Source: Actinomucor elegans (Eukaryota; Mucoromycota; Mucoromycetes; Mucorales; Mucoraceae). Taken from it: 64,000 nt of DNA. Location: assembly GCA_026027325.1 (NCBI GenBank), contig JAMSLZ010000011.1:620001-684000 (forward strand). Direction: 5' to 3'. The notes under the pieces were generated by a model that was given only the letters and a program-made list of their open reading frames with translations, was not told the origin of the DNA and did no database searches. Made by a program: the position numbers and the translations under genes. Position 1 is the stretch's first letter. The number at the start of each line of letters is the position of its first letter. Below, piece by piece: positions 49,523 through 60,938 of the stretch.

Positions 49523-50826
49523 CTAAGGATAAAGGTGAATGCTCTTTTTGAAATCATCTACATATACTCTTAATCTAGCGTATTCTGGCGCAATAATATC
49601 ATCTGTCGCATTGTTTTAATTACACATTCTATTCTATTATCAATAGTGTTGCTTACCTTCACTATAAGCTCTTCCTTGAACACCATATGCTTTTACTAAA
49701 TATCTCCAGAGTTTCTCACTAACAATATCACCGTGTGTTTCTGGAGAAGGACGATATTTATCCATAGGTAATCGAATATTTGGATCCAAAGTACCATTCA
49801 AACGAGCCAGCTTTTGGTTGGTAATACGCGTTGGTAAGGGTGATCCTTCACCTATGATCGTATTAGTAGCAAGTCAGATCGATGCAATATCTAAACTTAC
49901 GCGTTCTAAATAGCATCCAAGTTCTTCCCCATTGTTTTTCAACTAGATAGTGTTTCATCTGCATGTCTTCTCTTCTTAATTCTTGAACATATAATTGATG
50001 CTCTGCTTTACGTCTTTTATCCAAATCTTGGTCTGATTCAGGTGTCTTTATATAATCTACAATTGTTTTTACCTTTTCACCATCTTGCTCTTGAGTCAGC
50101 TTGCAATAGTATTAGCTTATTGTATTTCAATGATCATTGACATGTATACCTTGTGAGGATTGCCACATTTGAAGCAATACAAATCACCAGTTTCTAATTC
50201 TAACTGAATAGGGAAATGATCTTCATCCTCAATTGGTTGTGATAAACAAGAAAGACAAGCTTATTGTTTCGTATTAATATCATGCTTACATGTATGTCGT
50301 GATCCATCTTACCTTCATTGTGATTATCAATACTCATATTTAAAAAGGTACCTTTTTCAGTAGAACAAAGATCGCATACAGAAGAATAACCGCTGTTATA
50401 AATGATACGCTTTACTTCATTGATGGTCTCTGGAAGTTCTGTCAAATGAGGACATTCACCTTCCTTTGTTGATGCTTTTGGTTGATTTGTCTCTACGTCT
50501 GTATTATATTCTGATTTGACAGCTGTAGCATTATCATCCGCAGCTGCTATTGTTTCTTCTTGCTTCACTGCCACATCATCTTTTGCAGATTCATTCTTTA
50601 TGGATAACTCTTTATACAATTCAACCCAAGTCTGTTCAGCTGGTTTCTCTGTTACGTGATAATCACGTTCGGTTAATCGTCGAAAGACGAGTTCGTCCTT
50701 AATAACGTGACTAAAGGCTTTGCAAGTCAATGAAAGCTGCAATAAAGTAGTTACTTCGAGAAAGGATGTAAGGTTGACCAAGACTTCTGCGGTCAACTTT
50801 TGTATATTGGCTGTGTTACTGAACAT
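49523..50826 (-). CDS. F-box protein with UBP-type zinc finger and DUSP-like domain, 365 aa
   Basis: Exons 50313-50826, 50150-50259, 49901-50099, 49657-49851 and 49523-49602 encode 365 residues. Residues ~9-55 form an F-box (LTAEVLVNLTSFLEVTTLLQ, LTCKAFSHVIKDELVFRRL). Around 125-205 there is a UBP-type zinc finger of the USP20/33 kind: CPHL, CDLC, CLSC, then HFPIQLELETGDLYCFKCG; the middle GCG...H part is shortened. A DUSP-like domain follows (QWGRTWMLFRTR, ITNQKLARLNGTLDPNI, EKLWRYLVKAYGVQG). There is no protease domain. It may recruit ubiquitin-linked substrates to an SCF ligase, but this is inference. The domain calls are by eye. Confidence 0.75.
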
Positions 50827-51075
50827 CTTTCTAAAAAAAAACGCGTAGTTCCCTTGAGTTTTATTTAGAAAAAAGGTATTTGAGAAAGAAAAGAGAAAAA
50901 AACTTCATTTTCAGTTTGCCCTTGTCATCAGTCGGGCTCGTCCCACAGTTTATGAAAATTAGTTTTAATAAAAGTTTTTTTTTGGCCAATCAGTGCTTGA
51001 GAAGTCAGATCTCATTTCAACTGGTTAATGCTGCCAAAAAGACCTTCAATAGCAATAAAGGACTATACTAAAATA

Positions 51076-52748
51076 TTAACATACATCAGGATAGTCTAAC
51101 AATCCCTTTCTTACCTCGTCGTTTGATTGTAAACTTTCAAAATCGCGTTTTTGCGTTTCAATTTCATTAGATATAGCTACTTCTCTCTGCACCAATGAAA
51201 ACATCTCCATTTCTTTTTTCTTGTAATATGCCTTTATGCGCTTCAACTCCTCATTTACTTGTAGATAGCTGAGGAATTTTTTTGAGCGAGATTTTAAAGA
51301 ATCGTTGATAGAATTGTAAAAGTCTTCCATAAAGCTAGTCTTAAACGCGTCTGTCGTCATTCGCCTATGCTGCCTTATCAGTAAATTATGCATTAATCAA
51401 ACATCAACAAGACCTACTTTGCTTCTTTCATAGTATCTAAAGAAACCTGCTGAAGCCCTATAATATGTGCATTGGCCAAGTTCCTCGCGCGTTTGGAGGG
51501 CCTTCCTTGCAAGATATCTTTGATTACCTTGCGTGCTTCAATTAATGGATCCTCAACTTGCTTTTCTATCTCGTCGTATGGCCGTTTAACAGGTACTTGT
51601 ATCGCATGATCCATGGCTTCTACAGGACCAAATGTTTCTTGTTCATCATACCCATAATCTATGCCATCATCCTCGAAATGAAAATTAACCTCTTGTTGCT
51701 CCTGTGCCATTTCCTCAACTGTTTCCATCGCTGGTAACACGGCTTCATCCGTAGTCAGCACTGGCGGTAGTTCATCAAGTGTTTCTACCACAACTGAAGG
51801 TTGTTTTTCCATAGCTATGATCGCAGATTCCTCAAGCCCTGAGCTATCATTTGCATCTAAAGAAACCACTTTATCACTCGCATTTGGTTTTGCCGCTTCA
51901 TCATCCATGTGTGGGTGAATTGCTTTAGCATTCGTCTCTGGATGCATTACTATATTGTTTGCTTTCGATGATATTTCTTTACCAGCCGTATCATGCTCCA
52001 TTTCTACAGTGTTATTCGCGTTTTGGTTTATCGCTTCATCGTAACTGTAGTCCATGTTATCATCTTCAATACGTTCTTGTCTGTCCTGCTGCACTTTTAC
52101 AGCTTTGCTTTTGTCTTGATCTTTTACGGGTATTGTTGTTTCATTATCATCGCCTTCAGGGGCCGGTGATGGCTCATCTATATCCATATGATAATCTACG
52201 TTTTTTCCTTTGACCTTGCCATTAACTACATTAGGCTCGCGTGTTTCAGCTATAGAGCTATGAATATCTTGAAGCATAAATCATCGAGATATATATATAT
52301 ATATATATTACCTATTCTGCTTGCTTCTGAAGATGATTGTACTCTGAAAGCAGGAATACTATCTATGGATATAGAAAAAGAAAAGTCTCGTATACCCGAT
52401 GTATGGTGAGCAAGCTGTGTATCCTCTTCTTTCTCAGTAAGGGTAGATTCGACACGAGATCGTACTGTTGGTGAAGTTTCGATGAATGGTGTTTCGTTAT
52501 TAATCGCTTCTGCTTTTTCAGATTCAATTTCATAATGTTGATCTAGACAATTACAAGTTGATCAAGTTGACTTCACAATTGGTTTACTTTCACTTACCAC
52601 CTGGCCTGAATGGTGGTATGTTCAAGGAAGAGGCAACACTGGGAGAAAAGGTTAATTAATGTTGATTTTTATCAGTACAGCTTACTTACTATTCTCCTTT
52701 CCATCGTTGTAGAAGTTTTTGTAAATGGATATCCGATAGCGTAGTCAT
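51076..52748 (-). CDS. Acidic coiled-coil protein of unknown function, 483 aa
   Basis: Exons 52690-52748, 52598-52638, 52312-52542, 51418-52249 and 51076-51364 encode 483 residues. The middle ~270 residues are acidic, Asn/Glu/Asp-rich and low in complexity (ESAIIAMEKQPSVVVETLDE). From about residue 350 a basic patch (ILQGRPSKRARNLANAHI) leads to helices and a coiled coil (EELKRIKAYYKKKEMEMF, EVAISNEIETQKRDFESLQ). Such an acidic arm with a C-terminal coiled coil is seen in kinetochore and chromatin proteins, but no family is recognised. The 3' end is uncertain: a GTATGT donor overlaps the last codons and could lead to a two-codon alternative end. Confidence 0.6.
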
Positions 52749-53219
52749 GTATCTGTAAAAAAAAAAAAAAAAAAAGGAAGCGATATGCTTGAATTATTGA
52801 TCAAATCCATTTTTATCCAAAAGTAAGGTATCCCTTTATATATTCTGGGTAGTACTCTTTTTTTTAAAAAAAAAAAAAAAACTTGGTTTTATGTGTCTTT
52901 TATAATTACAAAGATAGCTGTTTAATACAGTAAACGTATCTCAATGTATAACTATTCCTTGAGGATTAACCTACTCTAACCGAATATACAACCAAAATGC
53001 TGGGACTCTGGGCTCTAAAAAATATCCCACCAAGAATATTGAAAAGTTAACTGAAATTTTAAAACTAGACCTGCAGAAGAAAAAACCAATGCTCGTAAAA
53101 AAAAAATCTATTGTTTTTAATCAGCTTCAAGCTTTTTTAGTTGAAGGAGTGGTAGAAATTGATTATAAAAAGCAGATAGAGCGGAATAGAACTTGTTAAC
53201 AACCTTATTTTATTCAGCA

Positions 53220-53420
53220 TTAAGTCCAATTTTCATCTAGCTAGTTTGTATCTCTTGTATTTGTACTTTCAAAAGAAACGATGTATTAAGCATTATAAAG
53301 GACTTAAAAGATATCTCTTTTGCATTCTTAAGTGATTTAAGTGGTGGCTCAAATCTATGAAGAAATTGACAGGCAGTTAAATGATCCCTTCTTTTTATCA
53401 CAAAAGGTTTTCACAGTACA
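53220..53420 (+). repeat. Diverged direct repeat, copy 1
   Basis: Contains ATCTAGCTAGTTTGTATCTC then TTGTATTTGTACTTCAAA-like sequence; the same order of blocks occurs again 516 bp downstream. Confidence 0.5.
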
Positions 53421-53739
53421 CTAAGCAATTATATACATTCTTTCTAATAATATATAGATTTATACTTGTAGACTAACTATGTTACAATTTTCATTTACCT
53501 CATATTGTTTCAATGTCATTCACCGTATGACTATAATAAAATATAAGACACATCCATACAAGAAGTAATTTACACATCACCTATACGTACATCTTTCTTC
53601 ATTTGTTTAGGTTACCATGTTTTTTAAACACGAGTTTAACTTGTTGTCTATTATTATTGATAAGTGCGGTAAAAATTAAATAAAAAGCGAGTGAATCAGT
53701 TAGAACCGTTTTATGGGGTTTTATTGATTCAAAGTGAAT

Positions 53740-53940
53740 TAAGTTTTTTCTATCTAGCTTGTATCTCTTGTATTTAAATACTTCAAAGGGAATGGTCTCT
53801 TAGTAACAATCAAAGGTCTTTTTAATCTATGTTCATTCTGCATTAATTGTATTTTCAGCGGTGATGCAAAACTCCCTCTTTTGATGGATAGTTATTAAAT
53901 GAATCCTGTCTTTTTAATATATATGCAGAATTTTATATGT
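53740..53940 (+). repeat. Diverged direct repeat, copy 2
   Basis: Contains ATCTAGCTTGTATCTCTTGT, a TTCTGCATTAA block and a AGTTATTAAATGAATCCTG block that match blocks in copy 1 in the same order and spacing. Confidence 0.5.
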
Positions 53941-54144
53941 GGATTTCACCACAATGAGTTCTGTGTGTATTTTTGCATAAATATAATAATAAAGGTTAAT
54001 GTATCTGTTAACAATAAAAAGATCAGCGCAATAGATTTAACACTCAGAAATCTGGGATTTAATCTAGAACGTTATGATTGGACGCGGTCTTTTAAATGTT
54101 ATTTATTTTACAAATATAATATACAAATTTTTTAAATATGTAAT

Positions 54145-54218
54145 GGTTTCTTGGTGTAGTCGGTTATCACGTCTGCTTAACACGCAGACGGTCGGCGGTT
54201 CAAGTCCGCCAGAAATCA
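54145..54218 (+). tRNA. tRNA-Val (anticodon AAC)
   Basis: A 74-nt cloverleaf without intron. Acceptor GGTTTCT pairs with AGAAATC (one G-U) with discriminator A. The anticodon stem GTCTGC/GCAGAC holds the loop TTAACAC, giving anticodon AAC, which reads GUU valine codons. The A box (TGGTGTAGTCGG) and B box (GGTTCAAGTCC) are intact. A run of eight T starts five bases after the 3' end and would stop RNA polymerase III. CCA is not encoded, as expected in a eukaryote. Confidence 0.95.
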
Positions 54219-54509
54219 TATTTTTTTTATAAATATTCGATGTGGTGTTTGTAGTTAGAATTTGACGCTGGAAAGAATTGACAGGTTTTGGTGATATACT
54301 ATTACCAAAGGCTATTTGCTTTCCAAAACTCTAAAGATTGCTACTGATTTGCAACAATACTAAAGCTATACTGTACTGAGTATCACAGTGTAAAGATATA
54401 ACGAACATCACAGAGAGAAAAAAGAAATATTGACTAAAATATACTAACGCGCAACTTCTGAACTTTCAAATGTAATTGAGGCTTACTTGTGATGGAACCT
54501 TACTGTTGG

Positions 54510-54590
54510 TTAGGTGCAACATATGGCCAAGATCTGCAAAGAAATCTACAAATGATTAGACAATGTTCTAGAGATTTATTACTAATCATT
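54510..54590 (+). repeat. Dispersed degenerate repeat copy F
   Basis: ATGGCCAAGATCTGCAAAGA then AATCTACAAATGATTAGAC and GTTCTAGAGATTTATTACTA; aligns with copies A and H. Confidence 0.45.
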
Positions 54591-54689
54591 AGTAGTATGA
54601 CACATTCATGTATCAGTTAAATAAAGATTCCAATAAATGTAACAATTCATTTTAAGCATAAAAAACTAATTAAGTGTGAAACGGAGATT

Positions 54690-55010
54690 GATCGAGACCA
54701 CTTATATTGCTTAGTGCTAAGTTTTCCTATCTTGGGCTGCATATTACTGACAACAGGATCATCTAGACCAAAGAACTTTAGAAAAAAAATCTCATATAGC
54801 AGGCGAATCCAACCTCTAAAGTAATACAAGGCCTCTTCTGTTCATTGGGAGAAGTGGTGGTCTCATAACTCTAGAAAATATATTCTTTAGTTTGACCGAT
54901 AACAGGAAAATCATCAACTTCATCAATGAATAGTGCTCCAAAAATTGCAAAGTATCAACAGTTGTGTTAATCTGGTTATCACTCAAAAGAATTAGTGAAT
55001 AAAGCAAAGC
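54690..55010 (-). pseudogene. Possible decayed coding sequence
   Basis: The minus strand reads in coding-like segments interrupted by stops and frame changes: LFIDEVDDFPVIGQTKEYIF, stop, SYETTTSPNEQKRPCITLEV, then in another frame GLDDPVVSNMQPKIGKLSTK. The acidic and Pro/Thr-rich wording is unlike the Lys/Ile/Asn/Phe frames typical of random AT-rich DNA. No family is recognised. It could also be exons with very short introns, but I found no splice sites that join the pieces. Confidence 0.3.
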
Positions 55011-55302
55011 AACTTATAACATGGTGCAAGAAAACGTTCTTCAACCTAGGAAAGAAAGTAAGGTAATGTGAAGGCATACTGGCTCATATCTATTTAGTAC
55101 ATGAAGATTTGATGCATATATATATTGTAAAAACAGACAACAGGTCCTAAAGACTAAAAGATTGCTATAAACGACTAAAAACATAATTGAAGTGATATAG
55201 GAGTGGATAACAACAGCAATCAATTTGGGAATTGAAAATCAACCTTGTTTCGCATACATACTGATTTAAACTATATATATCTACTTTATTACAAACTATA
55301 TG

Positions 55303-57170
55303 TTATTCAAATAGCTTCCAGTGCTCCAATCTAAAAAAAAAAGTATATTAGGTAACAGTACAGAATAATGAAGACAATGAACTTACTCTGGTGTAATCTT
55401 AATATAAATCAATAAAAATTTAAACACATCGCCTTCATGCTAAAAAAAAGCCACTAGTTAGTATACACATTGGTATCTTGTTTGATATCGACTTACAGGA
55501 ATGAGCGGTGGGATGGCATAAGGTTCTCTGATACTTAAGTAGTATTTAAAGATATGCATAATAATGTCAGCGTCAGTAGGCATACTGCTAACTTTGGGAG
55601 TGAATCTGAAAGCGGCCATTCTATTATTTGACGCGAGTTCTATCGGATTTGAATGAATATCAATACCACCATGTTGTAGATTCCAAGGATCAACTTACCT
55701 TTCACTCTCTCAATCACATACTGCCGTCCTTCAGGATGTGAATAGCCATCTAAGCTGATAAAGTTATTTACATGAGCAAGACTGAATGCAGCGTCGTTCT
55801 AAAGTGACATAAGTATAACAAGCTTTGACAAGGGAAAAATAAAAGCTTACATTAGGAATCAATGCGGAGTAGATGATTGAATTGAGAGAGCAGTTAATGA
55901 TAGTACTTCCATTGGCAGCGAGAATCTTGTCATATATATCAATTGACTCTGATAAAGGCTTGAATATGTTCTTTAATAAGATCTATGAATATCAAGGGTT
56001 AGTCAAAAGGTTTCTTGTAGCATAAAGAACTTACATCTGTCATTTTGTCATAATAGACTCGAGAGGCGCGTTCATTAAACTTGTGCCAGTTTTCTTGGAA
56101 GGCAATTGTCTATCAGAATTAATATTAGTACTTATAAGAGTAATGTTTTAACTAATATTTACCTGTTCAATACGGAAATCATCAACTACTTCCTTCGTTG
56201 GTGATAAGTACCAAAGTAATCGTTCACGATAGGCAATAGGCTTGAGAGGAGGCTTGATACATGGTGTATATTTTAATTTGATTTCTTCTGTCTTTTTAGC
56301 TGTGGATGTACTAGTCAAACTAGCATCAATATCCTTGTTCGTAGAACTAGTATCCACCTCCTTATTGGTGAATAGCTGTCTCAATCCATATGAAGTAACT
56401 GTTTTATCATCTACAACACCGGCTGTCGCAGTAGGAGTAGTAGTCGAAAGTGGCAGTTTGTTAGGCACAGGCACAATAAGCTTCCCAAAGACAGACTTGA
56501 GCGTATAGTTAGGTGCCAAGATAGAAGGCATGTTAGTGGGCGAAGGAATTTTGGACATGTCAGTTGCAGGCAAAGGCTTTTTGGTGGAGAATAATGTAGA
56601 AAATGCACTGTCGCTGATTTCGGGTTTTCCAGCCTCTTTACTAGTTTCTTTGGTCGCGCTAGCAACAGGAGTGGCTGCTCTATTGTTCCATTCTAAATAT
56701 TGAAATTTAATTTAGTTTAGCTTTTGATTTCAATTGAATTGCTTGGTATATACCTTTACTCAAGAGTTCCAACATAGCCTTCAATTTAGTATACAGAGGT
56801 CCAGTAGCTAAACGGGGCATTTGATTAGAAAATAAGGAAATTACTCGCATAGATAATACATTACCGAAAACATATTGTTTATAAGGAATATTAAAGCGCT
56901 CCAAGAAAGGGTTTACAGAAATTCGAGTGGCGTTATATATATTATATGTACATAAACATGAAAGCAAGAATTCTATGTGTAATCAAGTTTAGTACATACA
57001 AATTGAAAATGAGTTGAAAAATTACCTGAAAATTGTACTATAGGAAGGTTCAAAAGCCAGAGAAGAGGAATGATATTGAATTTACTTGAGAGGTAGTTTA
57101 CCACAAATAAACCAAGAAGAAACTGGCCGTTAGAATACGCAATGTACGAATTATACGAAGAATACGACAT
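55303..57170 (-). CDS. TMEM209-like (cytochrome b561 N-terminal family) membrane protein, 455 aa
   Basis: Ten exons (57026-57170, 56865-56972, 56754-56807, 56163-56692, 56035-56109, 55851-55982, 55699-55798, 55497-55639, 55387-55439, 55303-55330) sum to 455 residues. Human TMEM209 is a nuclear-envelope protein linked to nuclear pores. Two N-terminal hydrophobic helices are followed by a Ser/Thr/Pro-rich linker and the family C-terminal domain: RERLLWYLSPTKEV, FISLDGYSHPEGRQYVIERV, RMAAFRFTP, PTDADIIMHIFKYYLSIREP and HEGDVFKFLLIYI. The protein is shorter at the end than human TMEM209. The match rests on the C-terminal pattern remembered from the family and should be checked by a profile search. 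Confidence 0.72.
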
Positions 57171-57616
57171 GTTTTTCTAATAAAGAGAGAAATACAGGTT
57201 CACGGGTTTGTCGCGTTTAAAAAAAAAAACGGCAAGCGTGACTGTGTTCATGCCTAGAGCTGCGGCTGCCTGCTTAAGTTATACATTAAATTGATTGGAT
57301 GCTGAAGATGGAATAGTCGGTAATAATAATAAAAAAACAAATTTTTGAAAATTTTGGTTTATAAGAAAAATCTAATAATTAACTAACAAGAAAAAAGTCA
57401 ACTATATATATATATATACAGACGTTGGTGGTATACTAAAATTCTACTGTCTGCTTGATGACATAAATTTGGTCTATAATATGAAAGCAAGAGAATGTCA
57501 AAAGGAACAAGTTAAAATAAGGCAATGATTGGATGTCGGGTTGTTAAAATGATATTTTTTGATTAAATCTTCTGGACGCGTTGGGGATACCCTTTCTCAG
57601 TTTAAAGAAACATGAA
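57171..57616. promoter_or_regulatory. Divergent intergenic region between TMEM209-like and NAA30
   Basis: 446 bp between divergent starts. It contains a TA microsatellite near 57402-57416 and an in-frame Met (57581) upstream of the chosen NAA30 start. No named motif is seen. Confidence 0.4.
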
Positions 57617-58224
57617 ATGAATTCAATACAATATAGTGAATACAAGTCTGAATTACAGCTACCCAACATTATTCATTTAATTGAAAATGACTTGTCTGAA
57701 CCTTACTCTGTTTATACCTATCGTTACTTTATACACAACTGGCCAAATCTTTGCTTTCTGGTAATGAGTAGTTTGAAAACAGAAACTCACAGTAACTAAC
57801 ATTGTGTTTTGCAACAGGCTATGGACGGGGATCAATATGTAGGCGTTATTATCTGTAAACTCGATCGACACAAGGACAGACTTCGAGGATATATTGCCAT
57901 GTTGGCCGTGGCAAAAACGCATCGCAAAAAGTCTATTGGATCTAATCTGGTAAAAATGGCTATTCGAGCCATGAAAGAAATGAATGCTGATGAGGCAAGT
58001 CCTGTTTGTATACATATTGGGAAGTTACTAACATGTATACTTAGGTGGTGCTAGAAACAGAATATACTAATGAAGGTGCGCTTGGATTATATCAAAGGCT
58101 AGGATTCATTAAAGATAAAAGGCTTTATCGATACTATTTGAATGGTGTAGATGCATTTCGACTCAAGTTATTCTGCAAGTCAATGGTACCGAATACAAAT
58201 GAAGAAGATAAAACGGAAAATTGA
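57617..58224 (+). CDS. NAA30: N-alpha-acetyltransferase NatC catalytic subunit (Naa30/Mak3), 166 aa
   Basis: Exons 57617-57760, 57818-57994 and 58045-58224 encode 166 residues. NatC acetylates N-termini such as Met-Leu and Met-Ile. The GNAT fold is clear: [18 protein letters not shown], acetyl-CoA loop [16 protein letters not shown] (R/KxxG variant KSIG), then [40 protein letters not shown]. The second intron begins with GC (GATGAG|GCAAGT) and ends TTAG; only this junction gives the conserved DEVVLETE. The start is at MNSIQYSEY, whose spacing to LSEPY matches orthologues. Confidence 0.94.
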
Positions 58225-58347
58225 TATATATATATATATATTATATTGATATAACTACAGTAAAATGTTTTCATGGTAGTAAAATGATGTATAATAATAA
58301 TAATAGTAGAATGATGGTGGTATTTGCATGTAAATAAATATATGAAC

Positions 58348-60002
58348 TTATATAAACTGGTCTATACTTGTTTCTGACCTAAGAAACTCTTCAGCTACAA
58401 CAGGATCCAACAAGAGTTTAGATCCTAGTTGAAATACAGAGAAAACACCCTCTCTCATTTGGCTTGATACGCATTTCATACGTGCTTCAAATTGCTCCAG
58501 TTTTGTAAGTAAGGGTACTTCTGAGTCAAGTACTTCTTGTTGCTCTTCAGGTACTTCTGTTTGTACCATAGCATCCATAGCAAATTTTGCTGACGGAGTT
58601 CTGTTTAAAGACGTTGATTCTCTTAATAGAAGGTTCTTTATAGTGACAAAATAAGTGTCAGACTGATGTTTTGCTAAACGATCAGCCTTTTTAGCACGAT
58701 GGGAGGTAACGTCACGAATAAATATCTTGATGATCTGGTTTGGAAAATCATTGTATATTTGCTGGTAGCTATTGTATAGTGATTAGCACGTGCACTTCCT
58801 TTATTGCCGAGTGATATACGTACATTTCTGGATCCTTCTCGCCTGAATCACCAACTAATATAAATTTACGGTGAGGAAAGTCTCTAAGTATCTTGAGTAT
58901 CGTGTCCTGCTTGTGTGTGGAATATCTATAAAATGACATAGTTTCCTTGCTCACAATTCTTAGATGCATACTTCCTTTAGGAAATTCTTTGGCATTCATA
59001 AATTCATTGAGTGCTGGGTAGACTTGCCAAGGTGAATTGGATACATAATGAAAATGTACACCTTTTTCAGCCCAAGTGCGGAACACCTTGCTCATATCAG
59101 GTACTTCTCTTGCTATTCTAAAAAGTGTATTTCGTAAAATCGCATCTTTTCCATCTAAAATATCTGTCACTTTGATAGTATCATCAATATCAGATATGAC
59201 GGATATACCGTGCGGCTCTATAATATCAATATAGCCTGGAAAGGAGAGATCTATATGTAAAATGTGAATGAAGAAGCACTTGTACATACTGTATATAAAT
59301 ATTATACCATTTTCTTCAAGTCTTGCTTGTACTTCAAGAAATTTGAGTCGCAATACTTGATCTGAATCCAAAATGACTTCTTTTTCAAATCGACCAGTAG
59401 AACCTGAATTCACAGCAGCAGTAAAGTCTTTCATCTTTTCCTGTTGATCCAGCTCTAGAATATCCCGATTTTTGTTGGGTAAGGTTAACTGGATATCCAT
59501 TTCCCGAAGGGTCTGACAGCGAAACTGATTCAAAAGTATACAAAAGTGCTTATCTTCTAACGAATCTCTGGTTACTCCACCATACAATCTTCCAACCACT
59601 ATGTAAACTATATTTAAATATAAATCAAGACACAACAATTATGCATGTTTTACCCAATAACATTTCATGAAGTTTAGAGGAACTGGGCTTAGTAAAAGTC
59701 CAACCACCCAAAACAACCTTGTATTTCACTTGTTCACCTGGTCCATCCAGTTGACAAGCATAGGTTGGGAACAACATACACTGATCTCCCGGTAAATCAT
59801 CATTTTCCTCTGTTCCTGTTTGTCGCATGGTGTTACTGCGAGACAAAGTGCGAGACAAAGTGCGAGACACAGAGTGAACACTGATGTTTCGCGTTAACTG
59901 AGAAGCAGAGGCTGGTATCTCGTATTTGGTCAATTTTGACTGAACAAATGACAATACCATGTCACGCTTTCGCAATGATGTTCTACCATCTGAATTACTC
60001 AT
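58348..60002 (-). CDS. APP1: App1-type phosphatidate phosphatase, 495 aa
   Basis: Exons 59654-60002, 59308-59598, 58824-59250 and 58348-58768 encode 495 residues. App1 converts phosphatidate to diacylglycerol at actin patches and endocytic membranes. The HAD-like catalytic motif DIDDT is at ~234-238 (GISVISDIDDTIKVT), followed by HYVSNSPWQVYPAL and FILVGDSGEKDPEIY. The N-terminus has an internal Ser/Arg repeat (VSRTLSRTLSRSN). The third exon can also start at 59235 (second in-frame AG), which would delete five residues. The usual Pro-rich SH3-binding tail of yeast App1 is absent. Confidence 0.9.
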
Positions 60003-60938
60003 TTGATCAGTTTATATAAAGAGTGAAAAATAAACTTTATATCTCACGACTGCAGTCTTTTTATAAGGAAAAAAAAAAAAATCCAATTATGGGAGCGTAT
60101 TACAAGAGCGCATCATATGGAAATCAACAGTAGGTGCCATGGTGTGATATGACTAATGTTTGTGATAACTAACTTGATAATTGGTAGCCTTAAGTAAATA
60201 CAACGGCTCTGAAGTATTTATGTATCATCTATCGCTGAAATTACCTATCCAATGATAATTATACTTGGTATTTTTAACCTCTCTGTGGTTCGCATCAGCT
60301 AAATAAAAAATAAAAATAAAAAAAAGATATCTTTAACAGCTGGGTTTCACGGGTCGTTGGAAGAAAGAACGTGCCAAGTGGTTTTCTGAGTTACTTTACT
60401 CGATTGCCCTTTTCGGCGAGCTTGAAATGGTAATACAAAAATCCAGCCATAGCATCATTTTCTTTGGCGATAAATCACATTTTAAAAGTAAAAGTTATAC
60501 TCAGAAATATATATTTAGAGCAAAAGAAGTTTTTTTTTGAATATCAAAAAATTGACTTACAAATACAATACCTGGCAACTCAATAATTGTCAATGATCTG
60601 AGAATTACTGAAGCAGTTTAATTAAAACAGACTATAGATTTCGCACCATTCGATGTAAAGCTAATATTTTATAAATTGCTCCTATTGTTTTCTCCGACTT
60701 ACGCATTTTTAGCATTCAGAAATGCCATTAAAACTTCCAAAGATAAGGTGTAATCATCACCGAAGGCCTGTCAAGAGGAAAAGGAGGATGTCTATTAATT
60801 CAGCCCCAACATCCAATCAAAGCAAATCGTACTAAATTCCGATACGCGTTTCAGCCAACAAATGCGACCATTTTTTTTTTTTTTTTGCTGAAAGGCTTCT
60901 TTTCCCTTTGTCCTGCATTTAGTTAACAAATCAAAAGC
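60003..60938. other. Intergenic region, 0.9 kb, divergent promoters and a small fragment
   Basis: Between APP1 and the CtIP-like gene. A possible C-terminal gene fragment lies on the minus strand at 60580-60767. The rest is AT-rich without recognised elements. Confidence 0.4.
60580..60767 (-). CDS. Possible 3' exons of an unidentified small gene
   Basis: Exons 60703-60767 and 60580-60607 with good splice sites (CTTGACAG acceptor, GTAAGT donor, TTCAG acceptor) would encode AFGDDYTLSLEVLMAFLNAK and then NANSQIIDNY before a stop. The wording is protein-like. No start exon could be placed without breaking the frame; any such exon would overlap the first exon of the CtIP-like gene on the other strand or lie in the 60790-60930 gap, which holds a 16-A run. 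Family unknown. Confidence 0.3.

Larger units (their letters stand above)
52749..54144. other. Intergenic region with a diverged direct repeat
   Basis: 1.4 kb, AT-rich, without a supported gene. It carries two related ~200-bp segments (53220-53420 and 53740-53940) and ends just before the tRNA gene. Confidence 0.5.
54219..55302. other. Intergenic region with repeat copy and possible gene relic
   Basis: A repeat copy lies at 54510-54590. The stretch 54650-55020 on the minus strand shows coding-like segments broken by stops. No intact gene is seen. Confidence 0.45.
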
